The notes: a model not told the origin generated them from the letters alone. Positions 1 through 9,086 are shown, counted from the stretch's first letter. The stretch is 29,225 nt of DNA from JAPHSX01 sp050298555 (GCA_050298555.1 JBNKUL010000053.1:1-29225), one strand, 5' to 3'. Numbers and translations are program-made.

Positions 1-1188
1 ATCGATGACACGATCCGGCAGCGCCTTGCCGCCGACCTTGATCGGGATGATGGCATTGGGGTGGATAAGCCGACCGATCTCGCGCATGCCCTGCTTGAGC
101 AGCAGCAGGAAACGGATCACCTTCATGCCGCCGCCGGTGGAACCGGCGCAGCCGCCGATGAAGCTGGCGAACAGCAGCAGCACCGGCAGGAAGCCGGGCC
201 ACAGGGCGTAGTTGCTGGTGGTAAAACCGGTGGTGGTGCCGATGGAGACCACCTGGAAAATTCCGTGCAGCACAGTATGGCCCAGGTCCTCGAAGGTTTC
301 ATTCAGATAGAGGTAGCCGGTGGTGATTACCGAGATCAGGCCGAGGACAGTAACGTAGGTGCGAAACTCCGCATCGAGCAAATAGGGCCGCGCACTGGCG
401 CTACGCCAGGCGACAAAGTGCAGGGCGAAGTTCACACCGGAGAGCAGCATGAAGATGATCGCCACCACCTCGATCATCGGCTGCTCGTGGAAGTAACCCA
501 TGCTGGCATCGTGGGTGGAGAATCCGCCGATGGCGACGGTGGAGAAACTGTGGCCGACCGCATCGAAGAAGTTCATCCCTGCGAACCAGTAGGCCAGGGT
601 GCAGGCGAGGGTGAGCGAGAGGTAGATGTACCACAGTGCCTTGGCGGTCTCGGTGATGCGCGGGGTGAGTTTGTTGTCCTTCATCGGCCCCGGGGTCTCG
701 GCTCGATAGAGCTGCATGCCACCGATACCGAGCATCGGCAGGATGGCGACCGCCAGTACGATGATCCCCATGCCCCCCAACCACTGCAGCTGCTGGCGGT
801 AGTAGAGGATACTCGGGGGCAGGTCGTCGATGCCGGTGATCACCGTCGCCCCGGTGGTAGTGAGGCCGGAGATCGACTCGAACACCGCATCGGTCACGCT
901 CAGGTGCGGGTTATTGCCAATGGCAAAAGGCAGCGCCCCGAACAGCCCCAGTACGGTCCAGAACAGCACCACCACCATAAAGCCGTCCCGCAGCCGCAGT
1001 TCCTTGCGCACATTGTGTACCGGTAGCCAGGCGACAAAGCCGGTAAAGAAGGTCAACGCGAAGGCGAGGATAAAGGGGATGTGCAGCTGGTCTGCGCTGA
1101 ACAGCGACACCACCAACGGCGGCAGCATGGTGGTGCTGAAGAGCATCAGCAACAGCCCGACGATGCGTTGGATGGCGGTCAGCTGCAT
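1..1188 (-). CDS. trkH: Trk potassium uptake channel subunit TrkH (3' end cut by window)
   Basis: Inner-membrane pore of the Trk K+ uptake system, gated by the cytoplasmic TrkA ring. The 396 codons present show the four pore loops of the TrkH/KtrB family in order: SGLTTTGATV near residue 107, STVAIGGFSTHDAS near 216, IGTTTGFTTSNY near 326 and GGCAGSTGGGMK near 355. Hydrophobic helices lie between them, beginning with the helix at residues 9-30. The reading frame runs off the left edge; TrkH proteins are usually about 480 residues, so some 85 C-terminal residues are missing. The ATG lies 4 bases after the trkA stop, so the two are translationally linked. The start MQLTAIQRIV matches the usual short N-terminus. 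The family assignment is very secure. Confidence 0.96.
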   Translation of the reverse strand, partial: MQLTAIQRIVGLLLMLFSTTMLPPLVVSLFSADQLHIPFILAFALTFFTGFVAWLPVHNVRKELRLRDGFMVVVLFWTVLGLFGALPFAIGNNPHLSVTDAVFESISGLTTTGATVITGIDDLPPSILYYRQQLQWLGGMGIIVLAVAILPMLGIGGMQLYRAETPGPMKDNKLTPRITETAKALWYIYLSLTLACTLAYWFAGMNFFDAVGHSFSTVAIGGFSTHDASMGYFHEQPMIEVVAIIFMLLSGVNFALHFVAWRSASARPYLLDAEFRTYVTVLGLISVITTGYLYLNETFEDLGHTVLHGIFQVVSIGTTTGFTTSNYALWPGFLPVLLLFASFIGGCAGSTGGGMKVIRFLLLLKQGMREIGRLIHPNAIIPIKVGGKALPDRVID

Positions 1189-1192
1189 CGGT

Positions 1193-2566
1193 CTAGAGGA
1201 AGGTGACGCCGACCTGGAACAGGCGCTCCACCTCGGGGATGCGCTTCTTGTCGACCACGAACAGTAGCACGTGGTCTTCGGCCTCGATCACCGTGTCGTG
1301 GTGGGCGATGAGCACCTCTTCGCCGCGCACGATGGCACCAATGGTGGTGCCCTTGGGTAGCTTGATATCCTCAATCACCCTGCCCACCACCTTGGAGGAG
1401 GCGGCATCACCGTGGGCGATCGCCTCGATCGCCTCGGCGGCACCACGGCGTAGCGAGTGCACCATCACTACGTCGCCACGGCGTACATGCGCAAGCAGCG
1501 AGCCGATGGTGGCCTGCGGCGGCGAGATGGCGATATCAATATCGCCGGTCTGCACCAGGTCCACGTAGGCGGCACGGTTGATCAGTGCCATGGTCTTACG
1601 CGCGCCGAGGCGCTTGGCCAGCATCGCCGAGAGGATGTTCACCTCATCGTCGTTGGTCATGGCGCAGAAGACATCGGTCTGCTCGATGTTCTCCTCCAGC
1701 AGCAGTTCCTCGTCGGCGGCATCGCCCTGCAGCACGATGGTATTGCCCAGCTCCTCGGAGATGGCGCGGGTACGCTTCAGGTTGTGGTCGATCAGCTTGA
1801 CCTGGTACTGCGATTCCAGGGCTCGGGCCAGGCGCTTACCGATGTTGCCGCCGCCGGCGATGATCACCCGCTTCACCGGCTTGTCCAGCTTGCGCAGTTC
1901 ACTCATCACCGAGCGGATATCCTTCTTCGCGGCGATGAAGAAGACCTCGTCGTCCGCCTCGATCACCGTGTTGCCCTCGGGATTGATCGCCTGGCCGCGG
2001 CGGTAGATCGCGGCGACGCGGGTCTGCACCCCCGGCATGTGGTCACGCAGGGTCTTCAACTCGTGCCCCACCAGCTGGCCACCATAGTAGGCCTTCACCG
2101 CCACCAGCTGCACCCGACCACCGGAGAAGTCGAGTACCTGCAGCGCACCGGGGTGTTCGATAAGGCGGTGCACATAGTCGGTAACCAGCTGCTCGGGACT
2201 GATGATCACATCGACCGGCATCGCCTCCTGAGTAAACAGCTCGGGGTGTCGCAGGTAGGCCTGGGAGCGCACCCGCGCGATCTTGGTGGGGGTGTGGAAC
2301 AGGGTGTAGGCGACCTGGCAGGCGACGATGTTGGTCTCGTCGCTGTTGGTCACCGCGATGATCATATCGGCGTCTTCGGCGCCGGCGCGCTCCAGCACAT
2401 CGGGGTGGGCGGCGTGGCCGTTGATGGTGCGCAGGTCGAGGCGGTCCTGCAGATCGTGCAGCAACCGGTCGTCGGTATCGACCACAGTGATGTCGTTGGC
2501 CTCACTGGCGAGGTTGTCAGCCAGTGATGAGCCGACCTGGCCGGCTCCCAGAATGATGATTTTCAT
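1193..2566 (-). CDS. trkA: Trk system potassium uptake regulatory protein TrkA
   Basis: Peripheral NAD(H)-binding regulator that forms a gating ring on TrkH. At 457 residues it has the usual gammaproteobacterial TrkA length and the duplicated RCK-N/RCK-C layout. The first Rossmann motif GAGQVG is at residues 7-12 with VVD at 28-30; the second, GGGNIG, is at 238-243 with LID at 258-260. Each half ends in an RCK-C ligand domain. The only good start is the ATG at 2566, with an AAGGCGAC purine stretch upstream. It is followed at once by trkH, an arrangement that differs from E. coli, where the two genes are apart. The 83-base gap after ntrX may carry a secondary promoter. Confidence 0.97.
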   Translation of the reverse strand: MKIIILGAGQVGSSLADNLASEANDITVVDTDDRLLHDLQDRLDLRTINGHAAHPDVLERAGAEDADMIIAVTNSDETNIVACQVAYTLFHTPTKIARVRSQAYLRHPELFTQEAMPVDVIISPEQLVTDYVHRLIEHPGALQVLDFSGGRVQLVAVKAYYGGQLVGHELKTLRDHMPGVQTRVAAIYRRGQAINPEGNTVIEADDEVFFIAAKKDIRSVMSELRKLDKPVKRVIIAGGGNIGKRLARALESQYQVKLIDHNLKRTRAISEELGNTIVLQGDAADEELLLEENIEQTDVFCAMTNDDEVNILSAMLAKRLGARKTMALINRAAYVDLVQTGDIDIAISPPQATIGSLLAHVRRGDVVMVHSLRRGAAEAIEAIAHGDAASSKVVGRVIEDIKLPKGTTIGAIVRGEEVLIAHHDTVIEAEDHVLLFVVDKKRIPEVERLFQVGVTFL

Positions 2567-2600
2567 GGGCGTGCTGTCGCCTTATCTATCATGCGTTTTT

Positions 2601-2619
2601 CGTTAGGCGCATTCTAACG
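2601..2619. repeat. Inverted repeat in the ntrX-trkA gap
   Basis: CGTTAG and CTAACG flank a 7-base spacer; an alternative pairing GGCGC/GCGCC overlaps it (2606-2622). On the minus strand it is followed by an A-run rather than a T-run, so it is not a standard terminator. The minus strand also reads TAGAAT here, a possible -10 box for trkA, but I see no good -35 hexamer. The role is unknown; operator, mRNA hairpin or chance are all possible. Confidence 0.35.
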
Positions 2620-2649
2620 CGCCACGGGGACGCCCGCACCCAAAAGCGT

Positions 2650-4014
2650 TCACACCGCCTTCGGGTCGATGCCCAGGGCCCGCAGCTTGCGGTAGAGGTG
2701 GGTTCGCTCCACCCCCGCATGCTGCGCCACCTTGTTCACGCTCCCCTCGTAGCGGCGTACCAGCGACTCGAAATAGTTGCGTTCGAACTGCTCGCGCGCC
2801 TGGCGTAGCGGCAGCTCGTAGGTAAGGCTGGCGGCATCGGCAATCGGTGCGCGGTGCTGCTGGCCCAGTGCCTCCTCCACCTCGTCGATATCGACCTGGC
2901 GCTCACGCCCGGTGATCAACAGCCGCTGGATCAGGTTCTTCAGCTCGCGTACATTGCCGGGCCAGCTGTATTGGCGCAAACGGTTTTGCGCCGCGGTGGT
3001 AAAACTGCGGTAGGGGAGTTTTTCGCGCTCGACGAAATAGTCGCTGTAGTAGCCGAGCAGGTCGAGCACGTCCTCGCTGTGCTCGCGCAGTGCCGGGATA
3101 TAGAGTGAGACCACGTTGAGCTGGTAGTAGAGTTCCTCGCGGAATTTCTGCTGTGCGATCAGCTGCTCCAGCGGGTGGCGGGTGGCGGCCAGCAGGCGCA
3201 CATCGACGCTCACCGGCGTGCTGCCACCGCAACGCATAAAGCTCCCGCCCTTGAGATAGTCCAGCAGGCGCCCCTGACCGTCGGCGTTGAGCTCGCCCAC
3301 ATCATCGACCAACAGCACGCCGCCGTGGGCCTGTTCCAGCAGGCCATGTTGCACCTCGCCCCCCTGCTCGCTGCCGAACAGGCGCGCGCTGCAATCGTGC
3401 CCGTTCATGGCGGTGATATCGGCGCGCAGGAAGGGGGCGCTGCTGCGCGCACACTGGCCGTGCAAGTAGCGGGCGAACAGGGTCTTGCCGCTGCCCCCCT
3501 CGCCGGTGATCAATACCGGCGTGTCGTGCTTCGCCAGCTGAGCGGTCTGCTCGCGCAGCTGCTCGAAGCTCCTGCTACGCCCCACCGGCTCCTCCAGGGT
3601 ATGCACCTCGCGGCGCAGCCCCGCGTTCTCGCGCTGCAGGTTAAAGCTCTCCAGCGCATGCTCGATAGTGAGCAATAGCTTGGCCATGGAGAGCGGCTTT
3701 TCGATGAAGTCATAGGCGCCGAGACGGGTCGCCTCCACCGCGGTCTCCACCGTGGCGTGACCCGACATGATGATCACCGGGATATCGAGCGGCTCCGCCT
3801 CGGTCCACTCCTTGAGCAGGGTAATGCCGTCGATGTCGGGCATCCAGATGTCGAGCAGAATCAGGTTGTGGCGTTGCTGGCGGCGAGCGGCACGCGCCTC
3901 GGCAGCGTTCTCGGCGACACTGACGAGGTAGCCCTCATCCTCCAGAATCTCTTTCAGCAGGGTGCGGATATCGGGCTCGTCGTCCACCACCAGGATGTGT
4001 TGCGCTGTGTTCAT
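2650..4014 (-). CDS. ntrX: NtrX-family response regulator with degenerate sigma54-activator domain
   Basis: DNA-binding response regulator partnered with the neighbouring NtrY kinase. Residues 1-120 are a receiver domain with the acidic pair D11/D12, phospho-acceptor D55, S84 and K106. Residues 145-375 are an AAA+ domain with Walker A GEGGSGKT at 171-178 and an arginine-rich FREELYYQLN segment at 291-300. The C-terminus carries a Fis-type helix-turn-helix ending VERTHLYRKLRALGI. The GAFTGA loop that touches sigma54 is absent: after RLFGSE the sequence reads QGGEVQHGLLEQA. Walker B reads LLVDDVGEL, with Asp where Glu is usual. From family knowledge, alphaproteobacterial NtrX proteins also lack this loop, so NtrX fits better than NtrC. 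It probably works as a repressor or sigma70-type regulator. Length 454 is normal. Confidence 0.9.
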   Translation of the reverse strand: MNTAQHILVVDDEPDIRTLLKEILEDEGYLVSVAENAAEARAARRQQRHNLILLDIWMPDIDGITLLKEWTEAEPLDIPVIIMSGHATVETAVEATRLGAYDFIEKPLSMAKLLLTIEHALESFNLQRENAGLRREVHTLEEPVGRSRSFEQLREQTAQLAKHDTPVLITGEGGSGKTLFARYLHGQCARSSAPFLRADITAMNGHDCSARLFGSEQGGEVQHGLLEQAHGGVLLVDDVGELNADGQGRLLDYLKGGSFMRCGGSTPVSVDVRLLAATRHPLEQLIAQQKFREELYYQLNVVSLYIPALREHSEDVLDLLGYYSDYFVEREKLPYRSFTTAAQNRLRQYSWPGNVRELKNLIQRLLITGRERQVDIDEVEEALGQQHRAPIADAASLTYELPLRQAREQFERNYFESLVRRYEGSVNKVAQHAGVERTHLYRKLRALGIDPKAV

Positions 4015-4039
4015 TCAGGCGTCTCTTTGTTATTCATTG

Positions 4040-6265
4040 TTATTCGTTATTAAGGACAAACGACGCGGCGTCACCGTTACGCCGCGCCTCCCCCGGCTTG
4101 GCCTGCACCGGCAGGCGTACCCCAATCACCGCACCGCCCTGCTCGCCGTTCTCGGCCCAGATGATACCGCCATGCTCCTCGACGATCTTCTTCACTACCG
4201 CCAACCCCAGGCCGGTGCCCTTGGGCTTGGAAGTGACGTAGGGCTCAAACAGCTGCTCCAGCAGCTGCGGCGGAAAGCCGGGGCCGTTGTCCTCGAAGCG
4301 TATCTCCACGTAGCGGCAGCGGTCCTTCTCGGCGCAGTGGACCAGCAGCTTGAGGGCGATCGGCTCATCACCGCTCCCCGCCTCGATGGCGTTTTTCACC
4401 AAATTGTGCAGCAACTGGCGGATACGCCCCATGTCGGCCTCGATGGTGGGCAACTGCCCTTCACTCTGCACACTGAGCGCCAGGCGCTCATCCCCCTGAT
4501 AGAGGTCGAGCACCTCCTGCACCAGCCGCCCCAGTGACACCGGGACGAGTTTCAATTTTGGCGGACGGGCGTAGTCGGAGAACGCCTTTACCATCTCCTG
4601 CATGCTCTCCACCTGTGCCACGATGGTATTGGTGGAGCGGTCCAGCAGCTCCGCGTCCTCGCCCTCCATCTTCTTCAGGTATTTGTGTCGCAGCCGCTCG
4701 GCGCTGAGCTGGATCGGCGTCAGCGGGTTCTTGATCTCGTGGGCGAGGCGACGCGCCACCTCGCCCCAGGCAGCATCGCGTTGCGCCTGGATCAGGGCGG
4801 TCACATCATCGAACACGATGACGTGCTCACCGCGCATCTCACCCTCCGTCTGCAGCGCCGAGCCGCGGCAGATAAGGACGCGCCGCCCGCCGCCGCCGAA
4901 CAGCACTACCTCCGCCTGCCAGCCGCCCTGTTCGCTGCCGAGGTTGGCGGCGATGATCTCGGTGAGTGGTTCCAGCACCGGATAGTGTTGTGCCACCTGC
5001 TGTAGCGACAGGCCGCTTAGGGGGGAGAGGTCGAGGTCGAGGATCGCCGCCGCGGCACTGTTGCTGGTACGCAGCTTGCCGTCGTGGTTAAGGGTGAGTA
5101 CACCGGAGGAGAGACAGGCGAGCACCCCCTCCAGGTAGGCACGCTGCTCCTCGGCCTGGGCACGGCTGCGCTCGGCGCTGTCGCGGGCACGAGAGAGCTT
5201 GCGCGTCATTTCGTTAAAGGAGCGCACCAGGAAGCCCAACTCATCGCGCCCCGGCAGCGGCAGACGTTTGTCGTAGTCGCCCTCGGCAACCGCGCGGGTA
5301 CCCTCGGCCAGGTCGCGGATCGGGGCGACCAGACGCCGCGCCGAGAAAAAGGCGGCCCAGACCGCGGTAAGCAGACTGAGCAGCAGCACCAGCGACAGGG
5401 TGAGGGTGAAGCTGTACTTAAGCGGCTCACGCAGGAAACTCAACTCCTTGTAGCGGGTAAAGGCCCCCTGCACGCTGGAGGCGAGGCTATCGATACGCTC
5501 GGGGATGGGATAGAGGGCATGCAGCAGGCGCGTACCGCCCATCGGGTCGGGATTGTCGACCGGGATCACGATACGGTAGTGCAGGCCACGCTTGGGCAAG
5601 GGCTCCAGCGAGGCGTACTCGAGTCCGGCCTGTAGCTGGTGCAGTATCGCCTGGCTGGGCAGGGTGGGGAGCACCGCTGCCGGGTCGAGACTGCTGCTGC
5701 CGATCACCCGACCGGTGGTGGTGAGCAGGGTCATCTCGACCGCATCGCTCTGCTCGCGAATCTCGTGAATGTGGAGTACCAGTGTGTTGTCCGGCTCGTG
5801 CCCCAGCCTCACACCCACCTCTCGGCTTTCACGCAGCAGTTCACGCAGGCGGCTATCCAGCGCCCGGCGGCTCAGCTCCAGGGCATCCTCCAACGCCCGC
5901 TCGGCGCGCAGGTCGAACCAGCTGTCGATACCGCGGTGCAGGAACTCCAGTGAGAAATAGTAGAGCACCGAGATCGGCGCCACCGCGAGGATGGCGAACA
6001 TCACCACCAGCCGTGCGGTAAGTCGCGAGCCGGGGGCGCGGCGGCGGAACTGGCCGATAAGCGAAAAGAGGTTGCGGCCGATGAGGGCGAGCAGCAACAG
6101 CAGGGCGAGAATGTTAATCCCCAACAGCAGCGAGTAGAGGCGGCCGAACAGCTCAGAGTTCTGGGTCGCCGCGCTCATCAGGTAGAGCGCGGCGAACAGC
6201 AGCACGAATAGCAGGGCCACCGGCCTGGGGCCGGAGGTAAGGCGCCTTAGGGTGTCAAGGACCAT
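4040..6265 (-). CDS. ntrY: NtrY-family membrane sensor histidine kinase
   Basis: Inner-membrane histidine kinase that should phosphorylate NtrX, encoded 25 bases downstream. At 741 residues it has the full NtrY layout. Helices lie at about 17-34, 48-70 and 85-104, then a periplasmic sensor region to about 282, a fourth helix at about 284-307, and HAMP at about 308-360. A PAS-like domain follows at about 375-490. The HisKA box RRLAHEIKNPLTP has the phospho-acceptor H509. The ATPase domain shows the N box NLVKNAIEA (621-629), G1 DNGPGF (659-664) and G2 GTGLGLA (683-689). All catalytic motifs are intact. The ATG at 6265 lies inside the preceding DUF4390 gene (19-base overlap), implying coupled translation. 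The signal is unknown; homologues are tied to nitrogen, redox or envelope cues. Confidence 0.94.
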   Translation of the reverse strand: MVLDTLRRLTSGPRPVALLFVLLFAALYLMSAATQNSELFGRLYSLLLGINILALLLLLALIGRNLFSLIGQFRRRAPGSRLTARLVVMFAILAVAPISVLYYFSLEFLHRGIDSWFDLRAERALEDALELSRRALDSRLRELLRESREVGVRLGHEPDNTLVLHIHEIREQSDAVEMTLLTTTGRVIGSSSLDPAAVLPTLPSQAILHQLQAGLEYASLEPLPKRGLHYRIVIPVDNPDPMGGTRLLHALYPIPERIDSLASSVQGAFTRYKELSFLREPLKYSFTLTLSLVLLLSLLTAVWAAFFSARRLVAPIRDLAEGTRAVAEGDYDKRLPLPGRDELGFLVRSFNEMTRKLSRARDSAERSRAQAEEQRAYLEGVLACLSSGVLTLNHDGKLRTSNSAAAAILDLDLSPLSGLSLQQVAQHYPVLEPLTEIIAANLGSEQGGWQAEVVLFGGGGRRVLICRGSALQTEGEMRGEHVIVFDDVTALIQAQRDAAWGEVARRLAHEIKNPLTPIQLSAERLRHKYLKKMEGEDAELLDRSTNTIVAQVESMQEMVKAFSDYARPPKLKLVPVSLGRLVQEVLDLYQGDERLALSVQSEGQLPTIEADMGRIRQLLHNLVKNAIEAGSGDEPIALKLLVHCAEKDRCRYVEIRFEDNGPGFPPQLLEQLFEPYVTSKPKGTGLGLAVVKKIVEEHGGIIWAENGEQGGAVIGVRLPVQAKPGEARRNGDAASFVLNNE

Positions 6266-6855
6266 GAGTACCAGTCACTGCGCAGGCGCCAGGCGGGGGT
6301 AAGGTAGGCCACCGGCCTAAGCGGCGACGGCAGTGCCTCGATATCGAGCTCCACCCGCATCGACACCCGGTAACGCTCATTGGGCTTAATCAGTTTACCG
6401 TCAAGCAGTGGCAGGTCGCGCAACCTGCCCAGGGCACGCACCGCCGCGGGGTAGTGGGGGTAGCTGTAGAAGGCACCGCTGTTGAGGTTGCGGATCAGGT
6501 ACTGGTGGGAGAGGGCGTGATACTGCAGGCTGTAGCGCTGCTCCAGGCTGGCGATCTCATCATTCAGCCACCATTTGCGCATGCGGTCGATCTCGATACT
6601 GAGCTGCAGCGTCAGCGGCACGCCATTACTCAGCGCCTGCAGCGCCTCTTCACTAAAGCGGTAATCGATATCGGCGTTAAGGTGGTAGACGCCGTCGCGG
6701 TTCTCGGTCTGGATGTTGCTGATGGGAAAGTCGTCCGCCTGCACCACGGGCGCAAGGCAGAGCATGGCCACGAGCAGTCGCAACCACCGTAACGGGCGCA
6801 ACGGGTACCCGGGGCTATGCACCAGACTTTTCAAGGCATGCGTAATAGAAACCAT
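6247..6855 (-). CDS. DUF4390-type secreted protein of unknown function
   Basis: A protein of 202 residues from the chosen start. Residues 21-40 form a basic then hydrophobic stretch ending APVVQA, which looks like a signal peptide cleaved before DDFP, so the product is probably periplasmic. The rest is a predicted beta-rich domain with RFSEEALQAL and SIEIDRMRKWW, resembling the DUF4390 family that commonly sits beside ntrY. The ATG at 6855 was chosen because an AGGA lies 8 bases before it; it overlaps the end of rsmB by 41 bases. A GTG at 6822 (8-base overlap) is the main alternative and would shorten the leader to a more typical length. Overlap with ntrY suggests a role in NtrYX signalling, but no function is demonstrated. 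Confidence 0.8.
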   Translation of the reverse strand: MVSITHALKSLVHSPGYPLRPLRWLRLLVAMLCLAPVVQADDFPISNIQTENRDGVYHLNADIDYRFSEEALQALSNGVPLTLQLSIEIDRMRKWWLNDEIASLEQRYSLQYHALSHQYLIRNLNSGAFYSYPHYPAAVRALGRLRDLPLLDGKLIKPNERYRVSMRVELDIEALPSPLRPVAYLTPAWRLRSDWYSWSLTP

Positions 6856-8128
6856 CCATCCCATCCTGATTCGGCAGGATCTGCCTGCCGACCACCACGG
6901 CCTCACCCCACTCGGCGTCGATCACCCTCTGTTGGGCATCGGGCTGCCTTTCGAGGAAGGCCTGCAGCTGCAGAGCGTTCTCGCGCGGCAACACCGAGCA
7001 GGTGGCGTAGACAAGCATACCCCCTGGCTTGAGCAGTAGCCACATGGCATCGAGGATAGCGGCCTGCAGCGTCACCAACTGGTCGATATCCTCCGGGCGG
7101 CGCAACAGCTTGATATCCGGGTGGCGACGAATCACACCGGTGGCCGAACAGGGGGCGTCGAGCAGGATGCGGTCGAAGGGTTTGCCGTCCCACCAGCTAT
7201 CGGGGTTGGCCGCATCGCCGCTCACCGTCTTTGCCTTAAGGCCGAGGCGAGAGAGGTTTTCGTCGACACGCGCCAGCCTTTTCGCCTCAACGTCCAGGGC
7301 GATGAGCTCGATATCGCTGCAAAGCTCCAGGAGATGGCCTGTCTTGCCGCCGGGGGCGGCGCAGGCGTCCAGCACCCGCATTCCCGGCTGATGATCTAAC
7401 AGCGTGGCGGCCAGCTGCGCCGCCCCATCCTGTACCGAGACCCTGCCGTCGCCAAAACCGGGCAGGGACTCCACATCCTGCGGGCGGGCCAGGGTGAGGG
7501 CGTCGGGGGCATGGGGATTAGGCTCGGCGGCGAGCCCCGCCCCCTTGAGCTCATCTATATAGGTGTCGCGGCTTTGGTGGTTGCGCGCGTTGCGCAGGGT
7601 CATCGGCGGACGCTGATTGTTGGCCTCCAGAATCGTCTGCCACCGCTCGGGCCAGGCGCTATAGAGGGCATCGATAAGCCACTGTGGATGGGCGTAACGG
7701 GCCTCGGGATCACCACTGAGCTGCTGCTCCAGCTCCTCACGCTCGCGCTGAAAACGGCGCAGTACCGCATTCACCAGTCCCTTGGCCCACCCCTTCTTCA
7801 GCGCGGCGGTGACGGCCACCGTCTCGGAGACGGCGGCGTGGGGAGGGAGATCCATATACTCAAGCTGATAGAGGCCACACAGCAGCAGGCAGTGGACATC
7901 GGTATCCTTGGCGCGCAACGGCTTGTCGAGCAGGCCGGCCAGCAGGGCATCCAGACGATGCCACCAGCGCAGGGTGCCATAACAGAGCTCCTGGGCCAGG
8001 GGGCGCCGCTCCGATGGCAGGGCGCCGAAGGCGTGGGGCAGCAGGGAGGAGAGGGATTGCCCCTCACGGCTGACCCGGGTCAGTACCGAGACGGCGGCCA
8101 GGCGCGGGTTGCTTTTACCCTTACTCAC
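6815..8128 (-). CDS. rsmB: 16S rRNA (cytosine-967-C5)-methyltransferase RsmB
   Basis: SAM-dependent enzyme that makes m5C967 in 16S rRNA of the small ribosomal subunit. Residues 1-140 match the NusB-like N-terminal RNA-binding domain (NPRLAAVSVLTRV at the start). The methyltransferase domain follows: the SAM loop DACAAPGGKTGHLLEL begins at 254, DAPCSATGVIRRHP carries C327, and YATCSVLPRENA carries C377, equivalent to the catalytic cysteine in E. coli Sun/RsmB. The length of 437 is close to the E. coli 429. The start overlaps the fmt stop by 8 bases, as in the def-fmt-rsmB operons of many gammaproteobacteria. Confidence 0.97.
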   Translation of the reverse strand: MSKGKSNPRLAAVSVLTRVSREGQSLSSLLPHAFGALPSERRPLAQELCYGTLRWWHRLDALLAGLLDKPLRAKDTDVHCLLLCGLYQLEYMDLPPHAAVSETVAVTAALKKGWAKGLVNAVLRRFQREREELEQQLSGDPEARYAHPQWLIDALYSAWPERWQTILEANNQRPPMTLRNARNHQSRDTYIDELKGAGLAAEPNPHAPDALTLARPQDVESLPGFGDGRVSVQDGAAQLAATLLDHQPGMRVLDACAAPGGKTGHLLELCSDIELIALDVEAKRLARVDENLSRLGLKAKTVSGDAANPDSWWDGKPFDRILLDAPCSATGVIRRHPDIKLLRRPEDIDQLVTLQAAILDAMWLLLKPGGMLVYATCSVLPRENALQLQAFLERQPDAQQRVIDAEWGEAVVVGRQILPNQDGMDGFYYACLEKSGA

Positions 8129-9062
8129 CCAGCCTCATCCCGGCCAGGCTACGTCCATTGAGGAACTCGGCAACCGTAAGGGGTTTGCCACCCGGCAACT
8201 GCAGGCGCTTGAGGCGAAGTGCGCCCTCACCACAGGCGACGTCAATGCCCTGCTTATCCTCAGCGACCACGCTACCAGGGGCGGCAGTGCCGCCACCGTC
8301 CACGGCCTCCGCCTCCCAGATTCGCACCACCTTGTCGTCGAGGGAGGTCTGCGCCACCGGCCAGGGGTTGAAGGCGGCGACCTGACGGGCAATCTGCGCC
8401 GCGCTCTGTTGCCAGTCGATGGCCGCCTCGGCCTTGTTCAGCTTGCTGGCGTAGTTGGCCAGGGCATCATCCTGCGGCTCGGGGGTAAGCTCTCCCGCCT
8501 GTAGCGCCGCCAGCGCCTCGACGATGGCCTGGGCGCCAAGCTCGGCAAGGCGGTCGTGCAACCGCTGGGCATTGTCCTCGGCGGTGATGGGGGTGGCGAG
8601 CTTGTAGAGCATGTCGCCGGTATCGAGTCCCACATCCATCTGCATGATGGTGACACCTGTCTCGCTGTCACCCTCGAGGATGGCGCGCTGGATCGGCGCT
8701 GCACCGCGCCAGCGCGGCAGCAGCGAGGCGTGAATATTGAGGCAGCCGAGGCGGGGGGCCTCCAGCACCTCTTTGGGCAGCAGCAGGCCGTAGGCGGCGA
8801 CGATCATCACGTCGGCCTCCAGCGCCGCCAGTGCCTGCTGCGCCTCCGCCTCCTTCAGGCTCTCGGGCTGGCGCACCTCGATGTCGTGCTCAAGGGCCAG
8901 CTCCTTGACCGGGCTGGCCTTGAGCTTGCGGCCCCGCCCGGCGGGACGGTCCGGCTGGGTGTAGACGGCACAGACCTCGTGCTCGGTTTCAAGCAGGGCG
9001 GCCAGGGCGGTAGCGGCGAATTCCGGGGTGCCGGCATAGATAATCTTCAGGGGATTGCTCAT
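8121..9062 (-). CDS. fmt: Methionyl-tRNA formyltransferase
   Basis: Formylates the amino group of Met on initiator tRNA using 10-formyl-tetrahydrofolate. It has 313 residues, the usual length. The N-terminal hydrolase-like domain shows the catalytic triad N109, H111 and D147 in CLNIHASLLPRWRGAAPIQR and MDVGLDTGDM. The basic loop DRPAGRGRKLKASPVK (38-53) is the tRNA-interacting insert. The C-terminal OB-like domain holds FNPWPVA. It is cotranscribed with def, 24 bases upstream, which removes the same formyl group after translation; the pairing is almost universal. Confidence 0.98.
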   Translation of the reverse strand: MSNPLKIIYAGTPEFAATALAALLETEHEVCAVYTQPDRPAGRGRKLKASPVKELALEHDIEVRQPESLKEAEAQQALAALEADVMIVAAYGLLLPKEVLEAPRLGCLNIHASLLPRWRGAAPIQRAILEGDSETGVTIMQMDVGLDTGDMLYKLATPITAEDNAQRLHDRLAELGAQAIVEALAALQAGELTPEPQDDALANYASKLNKAEAAIDWQQSAAQIARQVAAFNPWPVAQTSLDDKVVRIWEAEAVDGGGTAAPGSVVAEDKQGIDVACGEGALRLKRLQLPGGKPLTVAEFLNGRSLAGMRLGE

Positions 9063-9086
9063 TATGTATTCTTTGTTAGTTGGCGC

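Noticed and set aside
61..1026. A 321-codon open frame on the plus strand opposite trkH
   Set aside because: Low-complexity composition rich in His, Gln and Gly; the minus-strand frame encodes all four TrkH pore loops.
2601..2622. Terminator between ntrX and trkA
   Set aside because: A hairpin can form, but the bases after it on the minus strand are A-rich, so no U-tract follows.
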